Source: CTSoil-075 sp964292325 (lineage in GTDB: Bacteria > Bacillota > Negativicutes > DSM-13327). Taken from it: DNA of 21,589 bases. The notes below the pieces were generated by a model, which was given only the letters and a program-made list of their open reading frames with translations, ran no database searches and was not told the DNA's origin. This document shows positions 8,359-16,124 of the stretch, piece after piece. The DNA is taken from contig CAXYVG010000064.1 of assembly GCA_964292325.1 (NCBI GenBank), forward strand, positions 1 to 21,589. The letters run 5' to 3'. A program made the translations under genes and the position numbers. Position 1 is the stretch's first letter. The number at the start of each line of letters is the position of its first letter.

Positions 8359-9075
8359 TTAATCTGCATCATTATCCACATTGTCCATAATTCTCCAGCT
8401 CACAGCATTTACCGACGATTCCATACTAAGCCGCCCTACAATTTGTTCCATCGATTTATCCGTTCGCTTATTGGCAATAAACTGAGCAATGACTTCCACC
8501 ATCTCTGTATTCTCTATATCTTCACTATGAATCGCCCGTAGCATGAGCGGTTCCTCATGAACTACCTGTAATATAATCGCCCGCACATTGACTTCTCCAT
8601 CAGCGCGACATACCGTACGAAAAAAATAACGTACCTCAGTATCTTCCAGTATCATCGGTTTCGAATTAATAATACGGGCAATCGGTCTGAGCAACACATT
8701 CGCGCTTAAAATAACGATAACACCGAGGCCAGCATGTAGTATGAATCCCATTCCCGTTAGCGTACCAACCGCAGCTACACACCACATCGTTGCCGCAGTA
8801 TTCATACCGCGCACATTTAACCCATCCCGCATAATAACCCCAGCACCTAGAAAACCAATGCCAGTAACAACTTGGGCCGCAATCCGTGTAGGACTGGCTT
8901 CATTCGGTGTCAATAAACCCAGCATGACAAACATACAGGCACCAATACACACTAACGCATTGGTGCGAATTCCTGCCATACGTTGTCGTCGTTGACGCTC
9001 AAAGCCAATCGCCGTGCCAAACACTAATGCCATCCCTAAACGCAAAGCAAAGTTCGTTATATCCACCAATTCCAT
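8359..9075 (-). CDS. MgtC/SapB-family membrane protein
   Basis: A 238-residue protein. The N-terminal ~140 residues form the MgtC domain with about five membrane segments and family signatures: the GTAIGFERQRRQRMAGIRTNALVCIGAC segment, GIGFLGAGVIMRDG, and VRGMNTAATMWCVAAVG. The C-terminal ~95 residues are soluble and resemble the ACT-like regulatory domain of longer family members. MgtC proteins are linked to Mg2+-limitation and acid responses, with mechanism varying by species. The ATG at 9075 is preferred over a GTG three codons upstream because that GTG lies inside the SD (ggggtgag). A TATAAT on the minus strand at 9116-9121 is a possible -10, with no good -35. Confidence 0.87.
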   Translation of the reverse strand: MELVDITNFALRLGMALVFGTAIGFERQRRQRMAGIRTNALVCIGACMFVMLGLLTPNEASPTRIAAQVVTGIGFLGAGVIMRDGLNVRGMNTAATMWCVAAVGTLTGMGFILHAGLGVIVILSANVLLRPIARIINSKPMILEDTEVRYFFRTVCRADGEVNVRAIILQVVHEEPLMLRAIHSEDIENTEMVEVIAQFIANKRTDKSMEQIVGRLSMESSVNAVSWRIMDNVDNDAD

Positions 9076-9225
9076 TCTTCTCACCCCGATATGATCCTAT
9101 ATAAATTTTAATACTATTATACCCTAACCAAGACTCTTCACTCTATTAGTTCCATGCCCACCAACAAAATCCTGCTTATAAAAGTCGTTCACCGTTCCCC
9201 ATACCTTCTAGTATATGTGATTGAA

Positions 9226-9324
9226 TATAAGAAAAGACTTGGTTGCAACCAAGTCTTCAGACGAAGGTCGAAGCCTTAGTCGTTTTTACTTGGAATCGAG
9301 AAAGGTTATACTTTCTGATTCCGT
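9226..9324. repeat. 100-nt three-hairpin intergenic repeat, copy 3
   Basis: Copy 3 (99 nt) lies between the MgtC-family gene and the nif-operon terminator. Hairpin I is the fully palindromic GACTTGGTTG/CAACCAAGTC, whose changed loop-proximal bases still pair. Hairpin II is GAC-g-AAGGT-cgaa-GCCTT-a-GTC. Hairpin III is GGAATC-(g)-AGAAAG-gttata-CTTTCTGATTCC. The rest of this ~310-base gap holds only the possible MgtC-gene promoter and the terminator. Confidence 0.85.
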
Positions 9325-9326
9325 AA

Positions 9327-9363
9327 GAAAAGAGCAAAATCGCGATGCGCCTTTGCTCTTTTC
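9327..9363. terminator. Intrinsic terminator at the end of the nif operon
   Basis: A perfect 12-bp stem (9327-9338 with 9352-9363) encloses a 13-nt GC-rich loop and ends in T-runs on the minus strand. It lies 25 bases downstream of the anfO-like stop codon and closes the nif transcript. It is symmetrical enough to act on the plus strand as well. Confidence 0.8.
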
Positions 9364-9388
9364 CATATCCGTACTATTTTTTATCTAT

Positions 9389-10018
9389 TCACTTTTCACA
9401 GCCACGTTTACTAACGTAAATATGCGTTTCCGTAGGCGATATTTTTTCCACTCGTCCCTCTAAATTCCCCTCTTTTAACTCTAGTTCAAGCCAAGGCGGA
9501 ATATGATTGCATAGAATCTCAAGACTATAAAATTTTCCTTGCCGTAGTACAGGCATCAACACCTGCTTGGAGGTAATGCCACTACCATTTTCCTGGACTT
9601 CTTTGATTGATATATAATACTCGCCATTTGTGCGTTCAATCGGCACAGGTATGACTTGACTCGATACATTTTGACTCTTAGCTGCCTTATCTTCCTCTTG
9701 CGCTAATACATAATCGAGAAAAGAGAGCGGTGCCCCTTCAAATTCCCAAATACTACACTGCATCTTTTCTAATTCAAAGTATGGCATCCCGACAACTGTT
9801 AGACCAACAAACACTTTGCACTCTTCTAAAAACAAAGCAATTTCAGCCATTTGCGCCCGTAGTCCAGCCATCCCGCCCTGCTTATCTAAAGCAAACTTTT
9901 TCTCTCGACCAGCTTGCCATACGCCTTGCACTTTATGATAAATTACAATCGTACTCGGATCATATAATGAACTAGTTTCCCCATTTTCACCAAGACATAC
10001 TGCAATATCCTGAGCCAT
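9389..10018 (-). CDS. anfO: AnfO-family nitrogenase accessory protein
   Basis: A 209-residue soluble protein that I recognise as the AnfO family, first named from Fe-only nitrogenase clusters; its biochemical role is not established to my knowledge. The N-terminal half has the family-like pattern of a short sensor-like strand (IAVCLGENGETSSLYDPSTIVIY), VWQAGREKKF, and a central VFVGLTVVGMPYFELEK...WEFEGAPLSFLDYVL (about 69-105). The C-terminal half holds the best-conserved block: GEYYISIKEVQENGSGITSKQVLMPVL (132-158), then FYSLEILCNHIPPWLELEL (163-181). The ATG at 10018 has SD gaggagg 7 bases upstream. No anfG or anfDK is present, so it serves, or is parked with, a Mo-type system. It is preceded by a structured 208-base gap (element B). 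Confidence 0.75.
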   Translation of the reverse strand: MAQDIAVCLGENGETSSLYDPSTIVIYHKVQGVWQAGREKKFALDKQGGMAGLRAQMAEIALFLEECKVFVGLTVVGMPYFELEKMQCSIWEFEGAPLSFLDYVLAQEEDKAAKSQNVSSQVIPVPIERTNGEYYISIKEVQENGSGITSKQVLMPVLRQGKFYSLEILCNHIPPWLELELKEGNLEGRVEKISPTETHIYVSKRGCEK

Positions 10019-10226
10019 AGCAGTTCCTCCTCTCAATTCAAATATATAGATCATCATCATTTACTTAGAATACCTTTTATCGCCAAATCTCCTTCATGGC
10101 AATCGTCGTGGATTGGCTATCCCTATAGCCCAGCCACGGCAGACTTACATATAGATATCAATCACTTAATGCCAATGACATTCGTTAGCAATAAAGCTAC
10201 CATTTTCTAAGTGTTATATATAATAT
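10019..10226 (-). promoter_or_regulatory. Intergenic element B, homologous to element A (ferredoxin-anfO gap)
   Basis: This gap shares ordered blocks with the nifK-nifE gap (element A). It has TATATA-CACT-AGAAAAT right after the upstream stop codon, then AGTCTG-CGTG, a hairpin, CACGACG, TGC-ATGAAG-AGATTT, ATGATGATC and the SD. The hairpin here is CGTGG/CCACG (10107-10111 with 10134-10138) plus GGCTAT/ATAGCC across a 3x3 internal loop. TGCCA (10097-10101) can pair either with upstream TGGCA (10170-10174) or, as ATTGCCA, with downstream TGGCGAT (10079-10085), so two exclusive folds are possible. It is about 48 nt longer than element A. It matches no riboswitch class I can recall. Confidence 0.55.
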
Positions 10227-10535
10227 TTAAATTTCTAAACGAGCTACTGGTGTCCCGCCCTCAATATGTTCCTCCATAATAGCCTCTACATCATCATCAG
10301 TCACAGACCCATACCAAACATTATCAGGATAAACTACAACAATTGGCCCCTTTTCGCAAAGTCCAAAACAACCAGTATTCGATACGAAAACTTCTCCGCC
10401 TAAATCTCGTTCTTCAATTTCCTCAGTAAACTTCATAACAAGGTCTACTGCGCCTTTTGTGTGACAAAATCCTTTTTGTTGACCATTAATTCTAGAACTA
10501 GTACAGACAAAAATATGCTTTGTAGGTTTATTCAT
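10227..10535 (-). CDS. [2Fe-2S] thioredoxin-fold ferredoxin, Clostridium pasteurianum type
   Basis: A 102-residue small electron carrier very close to the thioredoxin-like [2Fe-2S] ferredoxin of C. pasteurianum. All four ligand cysteines known for that protein are at the same positions: C11 (IFVCTSS), C24 (GFC), C56 and C60 (NTGCFGLC). The non-ligand cysteine usually at 14 is serine here. Conserved GPIVVVYPDNVWYGSVTDDDVEAIMEEHI completes the fold. The clostridial protein has been reported to interact with the nitrogenase MoFe protein, and the position directly after nifB supports a nitrogenase-linked role, either electron supply or an accessory role. The ATG at 10535 has SD aaagga; the gap from nifB is 14 bases, so the two are co-transcribed. 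Confidence 0.92.
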   Translation of the reverse strand: MNKPTKHIFVCTSSRINGQQKGFCHTKGAVDLVMKFTEEIEERDLGGEVFVSNTGCFGLCEKGPIVVVYPDNVWYGSVTDDDVEAIMEEHIEGGTPVARLEI

Positions 10536-10549
10536 TATACATCATCCTT

Positions 10550-11773
10550 TCAAATCGCTTTTTTTAGTTGCTCCATCGAATAATCTAAGCCTTCTTCAAT
10601 GGTGTAACAATACTCTACACTCATAATTCCCTTAGCTTCCAGTTTCTTTTGTGCATTATAACCAATGCGCATCGTTAAAACTGCATCACAATCACTAATG
10701 GCTTTGATCGCTGCATCTTTTTGCCCTTCTTCCGAATCACACTCATTAATGCCCAAGCAATATTGATTGGTTTTACGGGTCTCAAGAAGTTTGAATTTTG
10801 TACCTTGCCCTTCATAAATAAGCAGCTCTGTCGCATGGCCAAAATGTTGATCCACTAGCTTACCATGTTTGGAAGTTACAGCAATCTTATAGTGCCGGCT
10901 ATCATTACTCTCGTCTACTGTAGGCTTTGTCACTGTTGGTTTCGTCATCCGAAACTCATTCGAGCGATCGTTACCAAGTAGACCAATCGCATCAGCCCGG
11001 CATTGTTTACAGTGTCTCATTTGTTGCATTTCAAGCTGACAAAGATCTCGCATTTCATTAATCTCTTTCATACTAGTCTGAGGGAATTGTTCAAAAACAC
11101 TACCGGGAGCAGGAATCAGAGGCATGATATTTGTAATAAAAACGCCTAGTTCTTTCATCTTTTTTACCAATTCTGGAATATGATGATCATTAATTCCTTT
11201 AACCATTACAATATTGATTTTTACTAATACCCCATGGGCAACAAGATAAGCAATTCCTTCTAGTTGATTCTTAAGTAAGATAGCAGCACCAGCAGTTCCC
11301 GTATAGCTTTTACCTTCGTAATTAACGACCTTATATAATTTTGCACCAATCTCAGGATCAAGGCAATTGACGGTAACCGTAACATGATGGATACCAAGTT
11401 CCACCAGTTCATGACCATACTTCGGCAACATCAAACCATTGGTCGATAAGCAAAATAAGATATCTTCTTTCTTCGCTTGTATTAATTCTATCGATTTGCG
11501 CGTCACATCCCAATTTGCCAACGCATCTCCTGGTCCAGCAATACCAACAACACTTAAATTTTCAATATTGTCTTTTACCCATGAAAATTTTTTACTAGCC
11601 AGTTCGGGTGTAAGCACTTCGCTCGTTACTCCTGGTCTACTTTCATTGACGCAATCAAATTTCCGATTGCAATAATTACAGCTTATATTGCATTGTGGTG
11701 CTACCGGTAAATGCATCCGCGAATATTTTGTATGAGCCTCTGCGTTATAACAAGGATGTTTACTGTTGTCCAT
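10550..11773 (-). CDS. nifB: NifB: radical SAM FeMo-cofactor precursor synthase with C-terminal NifX/NafY-like domain
   Basis: A 407-residue protein. NifB fuses two [4Fe-4S] clusters and inserts carbide and sulfur to make NifB-co, the precursor of the FeMo cofactor. The N-terminal HPC motif (6-8) and the radical-SAM cluster motif CNISCNYC (C28, C32, C35) are present, followed by FDCVNESRPG, the SAM-binding GPGDAL, and a later cysteine pair HCKQCRADA that is conserved in NifB. A linker with the tandem TKPTVTKPTV joins a ~110-residue C-terminal domain (HYKIAVTSKHGKLVDQHFGHA) of the dinitrogenase iron-molybdenum cofactor-binding family, presumably carrying the product to NifEN. The ATG at 11773 has SD gaggtg. 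nifN stops 48 bases upstream, and the ferredoxin gene follows by 14 bases. Confidence 0.96.
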   Translation of the reverse strand: MDNSKHPCYNAEAHTKYSRMHLPVAPQCNISCNYCNRKFDCVNESRPGVTSEVLTPELASKKFSWVKDNIENLSVVGIAGPGDALANWDVTRKSIELIQAKKEDILFCLSTNGLMLPKYGHELVELGIHHVTVTVNCLDPEIGAKLYKVVNYEGKSYTGTAGAAILLKNQLEGIAYLVAHGVLVKINIVMVKGINDHHIPELVKKMKELGVFITNIMPLIPAPGSVFEQFPQTSMKEINEMRDLCQLEMQQMRHCKQCRADAIGLLGNDRSNEFRMTKPTVTKPTVDESNDSRHYKIAVTSKHGKLVDQHFGHATELLIYEGQGTKFKLLETRKTNQYCLGINECDSEEGQKDAAIKAISDCDAVLTMRIGYNAQKKLEAKGIMSVEYCYTIEEGLDYSMEQLKKAI

Positions 11774-11821
11774 TGCTTTCACCTCATTTTCCCCCGGCTT
11801 TTGCAGGGTATATTTTTTTCA

Positions 11822-13201
11822 TTATGGTTTTTGATAATATTTTTCATACATAGAACTTCGATACGATTTATATTTGTTTTCCAGTAATGTATTGGTAATT
11901 CGATCTAGCAGCATCATAGTTCCCGTATAACCTACGGACAATAAGCGTTGCCCTCCGACACGATCATGAATCGGAAATCCCAATCGAATCAAAGGAATAT
12001 TGCCTTTTTCCGTAAGATAACGCCCATCGGAAGGACCAATCGCAATATTAACATTCGCCTGTTGGCACGCTGCTAAAATAGTGGCAAAATCAGTTTCCAC
12101 TACTATATTGCTTTCTTCTAGCCGATCACCTAACTCTGCTGTTAGTAACTGACTGAGATTACCACCTTGACTACCAGTCGCAATCACTGCTGGAAAAACG
12201 CCATTTTCTAAGCAAGTTTTCGCTACCGAATATACCATTTCCGGTTCACCAAAAATAGCAACTCGTCCAGGAAAATTATATTTATGAGAATCAACCATTC
12301 CATCCAGCAAACGTCCACGTTCATTTTGTAAGCTCTCAGGAACCTCTTTACCTGTAATTTTTACTAATGTATTAATAAATAAATCTGTGTAATCGACACC
12401 AATTGGTATCGGAATATTATATAAAGGAACACCAAATTCTTCTTCTAAGTATTTACCCGGCGATATCGCATCGTCGATTGTCGCGCCCATTTGGATGGTC
12501 GCTACTGCGCCGCCCATACCTTTTATATCCACTATTTTGGTACCATTTTCACTCATTTTCGTATAGGTTGGTAAAAACGGTCGATCAAGTGTATCAGAAA
12601 AATCAGGACATAGTACATATTCAATTTCCATTTTTTCTAATATCCGTTTTAATTCACGAATATCGGCTGGACTAATATTAGGAATGATAATATTAATTTT
12701 ATTATGTTTCGTTGTTGCTTCTGCCAATTGCATAACAATTCTTTTTAGTGTAAAAAAATAGCCCTCAAAATGACTCCCACCATAACCTGGCGTCGATGAC
12801 GTTACAACTGGAAAACCTTCCATATGCTTGTCAACTAGATATTGATTTATAATCCGTTCAATATCCTCACCAATGGTTTCCGCTAAGCAGGTTGTAACAA
12901 TACCAATCATCCCTGGATGATATACTCTGATAATATTATCCATTGCCTGTCTAAGATTTTTTTCTCCACCATAAACCGTGCCTTTCTCATTTAACGAAGA
13001 AGATCCCACATCAACTGGTTCATTGAAATGCTCTGCAATATGTCTGCGCATATAGGTACTACAACCTTGAGAACCATGGACAATCACCATTGAATTTTCA
13101 ATACCTTTTAAGGCTAAGATGCCTCCCATTGGCATGCACATATTACAAGGGTTTTCATTTACATTGCGAACATGCACTTCATTCAGTGCCTTTTTAGCCA
13201 T
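11822..13201 (-). CDS. nifN: NifN: FeMo-cofactor scaffold subunit
   Basis: A 459-residue protein related to NifK that pairs with NifE to form the scaffold on which NifB-co is matured with Mo and homocitrate. It is co-linear with the NifK of this operon. All three P-cluster-type cysteine positions are kept: C22 (CNMCMPMGG), C47 (HGSQGCSTY) and C105 (TTCLAETIGED). In the NifN of Azotobacter only one such cysteine is used, so this is a NifK-like NifN. Other landmarks are STPGYGGSHFEGY, IPIPIGVDYTD, AIFGEPEMV and IGPSDGRYL. Its ATG overlaps the nifE stop by 8 bases (ATGGCTAA), giving translational coupling. It is a separate gene, not fused to NifB as in C. pasteurianum. Confidence 0.95.
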   Translation of the reverse strand: MAKKALNEVHVRNVNENPCNMCMPMGGILALKGIENSMVIVHGSQGCSTYMRRHIAEHFNEPVDVGSSSLNEKGTVYGGEKNLRQAMDNIIRVYHPGMIGIVTTCLAETIGEDIERIINQYLVDKHMEGFPVVTSSTPGYGGSHFEGYFFTLKRIVMQLAEATTKHNKINIIIPNISPADIRELKRILEKMEIEYVLCPDFSDTLDRPFLPTYTKMSENGTKIVDIKGMGGAVATIQMGATIDDAISPGKYLEEEFGVPLYNIPIPIGVDYTDLFINTLVKITGKEVPESLQNERGRLLDGMVDSHKYNFPGRVAIFGEPEMVYSVAKTCLENGVFPAVIATGSQGGNLSQLLTAELGDRLEESNIVVETDFATILAACQQANVNIAIGPSDGRYLTEKGNIPLIRLGFPIHDRVGGQRLLSVGYTGTMMLLDRITNTLLENKYKSYRSSMYEKYYQKP

Positions 13202-14573
13202 GATCCGTCACCACCTTGTCAATCCCTTTTGTTCTAAGACTAGTCCATACCGGTGAACAAACGGTAGTATATACTTCTTCCGCAAAATTTACAGCGCCTT
13301 CAAAACCACTGAGTGGATGTTTACGATCATGATTATGATCAATAAAGGCAACTCCCAATTTATAAGCCAGTGGCCGTTCTTTTACACCACCTACTAGCAA
13401 ATTAGCGCCTTTTTCCATCATAAATCGTTCTAACTCCGCTGGATTGGCATCATCTAAAATAACCGTCCCATCATTTACTAAAGTATCAATGGTGTCATAT
13501 TCTTCAGCTCTACCTGTTTGTGTACCAATCATGACAACATCAATACCAATTTCTCTAAATTGTTTAATTAACGAAATAGCTTTAAATCCTCCACCAACAT
13601 AAACTGCTGCTTTCTTGCCTTCTAATTTTTTGCGATAGCTTTTGATAATGGATTCTACCCGATTGGTTTCGCGAAGAATGAGTTCCTCCGTCTTACGAAT
13701 CATCGTTTCATCCCCCATGGCAGCCGCAATCTTTCGGAGTGATGTTGCCGTATCTTCGATTCCTAAAAAAGAAATCTGAACATAGGGTATGTTATAAAGT
13801 TCTTCCATCTTGGTTGCCATATAGATCATCGAACCTGCACATTGTATGATATTGAGTTTTGCTTTTGGTGCTAACTTCAAGGTTTCATAAGTAGAATCAC
13901 CTGTAAAAGTCACATTGATTTTGACTCCCATCTCACGCAAGTAGTTCTGAATAATCCATGCTTCACCAGCTAGGTTAAAATCCCCTAGATAGTTAATAGT
14001 GTCAGTTTTCTCTACTGCACTTTTCTCAGCCGGTTCAATTAAACGAAGTAGTGCATCACCTGCTGCCCTGTAGCCTGCGGATTTATTGCCAATAAATCCG
14101 CTAGACTCTACAGGTATTACTTCAATATTATGTTTTTGAGAGGCAGCGCTGCAAATGGCCTCTAAATCATCACCAATTACCCCAACAATGCATGTCGAGT
14201 ACACAAAAATTAGTTTTGCTTGGCACTTTTCCACCAACTCATCAATGGCAACTGTCAATTTTGGTCCTCCACCGAAAATAACATCTCGCTCTTTTAAATC
14301 CGTGCAAAAGCTATTGCGATATAACTCAGCGCCGCTGCTGAGACTACCACGAATATCCCAAGTATAACTAGAACAGCCAATAGGCCCATGTACTAAATGC
14401 ACTGCATCTGTAACTGGATTGAGCACTACTCTGGCACCACAATACACACAAGCTCGTTGGCTTACACAGCCAGCTGAACTATCTGTATCACATTGCAATT
14501 GTTTCTTATTTTTGCCTTTCGTAACAATAAACCCATCTCGTTCTGAAATGATTCCCGTATTGTTTTCAGCCAT
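13194..14573 (-). CDS. nifE: NifE: FeMo-cofactor scaffold subunit
   Basis: A 459-residue NifD-related partner of NifN in cofactor assembly. Likely cluster ligands are C42 (QRACVYCGA), C67 (HGPIGCSSY) and C128 (STCIVGVIGDD), spaced like the three NifE ligands of the Azotobacter NifEN structure. C245 (IIQCAGSMIY) matches the position of the NifD FeMo-co cysteine. SSGFIGNKSAGYRAAGDAL replaces the NifD Q/H-bearing loop. The ATG at 14573 (MAENNTG) has SD agaggag 11 bases upstream; longer in-frame starts reach into element A and lack SDs. nifE follows nifK across a 161-base structured gap and is translationally coupled to nifN. Confidence 0.95.
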   Translation of the reverse strand: MAENNTGIISERDGFIVTKGKNKKQLQCDTDSSAGCVSQRACVYCGARVVLNPVTDAVHLVHGPIGCSSYTWDIRGSLSSGAELYRNSFCTDLKERDVIFGGGPKLTVAIDELVEKCQAKLIFVYSTCIVGVIGDDLEAICSAASQKHNIEVIPVESSGFIGNKSAGYRAAGDALLRLIEPAEKSAVEKTDTINYLGDFNLAGEAWIIQNYLREMGVKINVTFTGDSTYETLKLAPKAKLNIIQCAGSMIYMATKMEELYNIPYVQISFLGIEDTATSLRKIAAAMGDETMIRKTEELILRETNRVESIIKSYRKKLEGKKAAVYVGGGFKAISLIKQFREIGIDVVMIGTQTGRAEEYDTIDTLVNDGTVILDDANPAELERFMMEKGANLLVGGVKERPLAYKLGVAFIDHNHDRKHPLSGFEGAVNFAEEVYTTVCSPVWTSLRTKGIDKVVTDHG

Positions 14574-14734
14574 TGTACATCTCACTCCTCTCTCAAAAAC
14601 ATATAGAATGATCATCATTATTTTCGCAAGTATTACTTAAACACAAAATCTTCTTCATAGCACCCGTCGTGTATGGATACCCCATACACGACAGACTAAC
14701 AATATAGCTGTAATTTTCTTAGTGCTATATAGAA
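14574..14734 (-). promoter_or_regulatory. Intergenic element A (nifK-nifE gap), structured
   Basis: The gap starts directly after the nifK stop. A perfect 11-bp hairpin (14666-14676 with 14682-14692, 5-nt loop) is enclosed by a 7-bp helix, ATAGCAC (14722-14728) with GTGCTAT (14657-14663). The 5' strand of that helix can instead pair locally, as ATATAGC with GCTATAT. Flanking blocks (AGTCTG, CACGACG, ATGAAG-AGATTT, ATGATGATC) recur in the same order in element B at 10019-10226. Possible roles are translational control of nifE, RNA processing, or differential stability of nifHDK versus nifEN mRNA. I see no promoter consensus of comparable quality in it. Confidence 0.55.
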
Positions 14735-16123
14735 TTACATCACTAATTCAAAGTCTTCATCACTTGCATCACGATCGGCTCTATCAAGAAGAGCATTACT
14801 GATCATTTCAACCACACGTAAAGCGCCACGATAACCAACAACTGGCAAGTAAGAATGAACGCTTCTATCAAGAATTGGGAAACCTATACGTACTAATGGA
14901 ATATCTTCAGCACGAGCAATATATTTACCATAAGTAGTACCAATGATTAAATCAACAGGTTGATTTTTAATCCATTGATGCAATGTAAATAAATCACCTG
15001 CACTCTTGATGTTCGCTTCGATTCCAGTACCTTCCATCATCGTACGAATGTTATCTTCAAAACTTCCGGAAATAGAGTTGGAAGTACCACCTGGAGTACC
15101 TGTCAGAACATGAATGGGCTCCATGCCTAAGCTTAGTACTAACTCAGTTACACCAGTAACAATATCAGGATCACCAAAGATAGCCACTTTTTTGCCATGG
15201 AAATGATAATGAGTATCGGTCATAATATCAACTAATTGTCCACGTTCAATTTCTAGTTCTTTAGGAATTTCAGTGGTAAAGTTTTGACGAAGTGCCATCA
15301 AGAAAGCATCCGTTGCTTTAATACCAATCGGTGTTTTCAAAATCACAGCCGGTACTTGGCATTTTTTAGTTAATAAATCAGCAGCATCAGCAGATGCAAA
15401 ACGCCCAAGAGCGATAGAGACTTTAGAGTTACCAGTATCTTTTAGCTCTGGAACTGTCACACCACCTTCAGGGTACATGTTAAATTCACCCGTCATAGGG
15501 GAATCAACAACACCTGAAGTATCAGGGAACATAATATATGGAACACCCATGCTTTCTGTTAAGCGTTTGATTTCTCTCATATCACCAGGATTTACAAAGC
15601 CAGGAATCAAATTAACCTGTTCTTTTTTCTCTTCTACTGTACTTTCGGCAAAATAAGTAACCATTGCCTTTGTCATATTAGAGAAACCAGTAACATGTGA
15701 ACCTACATAACTAGGCGTGTTCGCATGAATTACGACTTTCCCCTCTGGCACTTCTACAGTTTTGATGATACTAGGAACATCATCACCAATTGTTTCTGTT
15801 AAACAAGTTGTATGAACTGCAATGATATCTGGTTTATACAGATGAAACACATTATTAATAGCAGTTTTTAAGTTTGCACCACCACCAAATACCGATGCTC
15901 CTTCTGTAAAACTACTAGTGGAAGCCATCACTGGATCACGAAAATGCCTTGTTAAGTGCATACGATGATACGAACAGCAACCTTGTGAACCATGACTATG
16001 AGGTAAACAAGCATGAATCCCCAGAGCAGCATACATAGCGCCAATTGGCTGACAAGTTTTTGCAGGATTAATCATCCCGCCACTATTACGTTCTTTTAGT
16101 TCTTTTGGTGTACAATCTAACAT
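14735..16123 (-). CDS. nifK: NifK: nitrogenase MoFe protein beta subunit
   Basis: A 462-residue beta subunit of the alpha2-beta2 MoFe protein, which reduces N2 to ammonia. P-cluster ligands are visible as C24 (AKTCQPIGA), C49 (GSQGCCSYHR) and C107 (HTTCLTETIGDD). A serine-bearing loop (TPSYVGSHVTGF) sits near the position where a P-cluster serine ligand occurs in other species. The long N-terminal extension of proteobacterial NifK is absent, as in C. pasteurianum (about 458 residues). Only one base separates it from the nifD stop, and its SD lies in the nifD 3' end. A structured gap before nifE follows. Confidence 0.97.
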   Translation of the reverse strand: MLDCTPKELKERNSGGMINPAKTCQPIGAMYAALGIHACLPHSHGSQGCCSYHRMHLTRHFRDPVMASTSSFTEGASVFGGGANLKTAINNVFHLYKPDIIAVHTTCLTETIGDDVPSIIKTVEVPEGKVVIHANTPSYVGSHVTGFSNMTKAMVTYFAESTVEEKKEQVNLIPGFVNPGDMREIKRLTESMGVPYIMFPDTSGVVDSPMTGEFNMYPEGGVTVPELKDTGNSKVSIALGRFASADAADLLTKKCQVPAVILKTPIGIKATDAFLMALRQNFTTEIPKELEIERGQLVDIMTDTHYHFHGKKVAIFGDPDIVTGVTELVLSLGMEPIHVLTGTPGGTSNSISGSFEDNIRTMMEGTGIEANIKSAGDLFTLHQWIKNQPVDLIIGTTYGKYIARAEDIPLVRIGFPILDRSVHSYLPVVGYRGALRVVEMISNALLDRADRDASDEDFELVM

Positions 16124-16124
16124 A

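Noticed and set aside
5070..9324. CRISPR array or insertion sequence
   Set aside because: The three repeats are kilobases apart with genes between them, have no regular spacers, no transposase gene and no target-site duplications that I can see.
10019..10226. Moco or FMN riboswitch (the AGTCTG...GAAGGAGAT string recalls the 3' end of FMN elements)
   Set aside because: The other conserved FMN and Moco helices and loops are missing, and the downstream gene is not a molybdopterin or riboflavin gene. Kept only as an unassigned structured element.
14594..14659. 21-codon frame MKKILCLSNTCENNDDHSICF in element A and the six-codon MKEIWR in element B
   Set aside because: Neither has an SD, and the frames diverge between the two homologous elements beyond the first four codons, so coding is unlikely.
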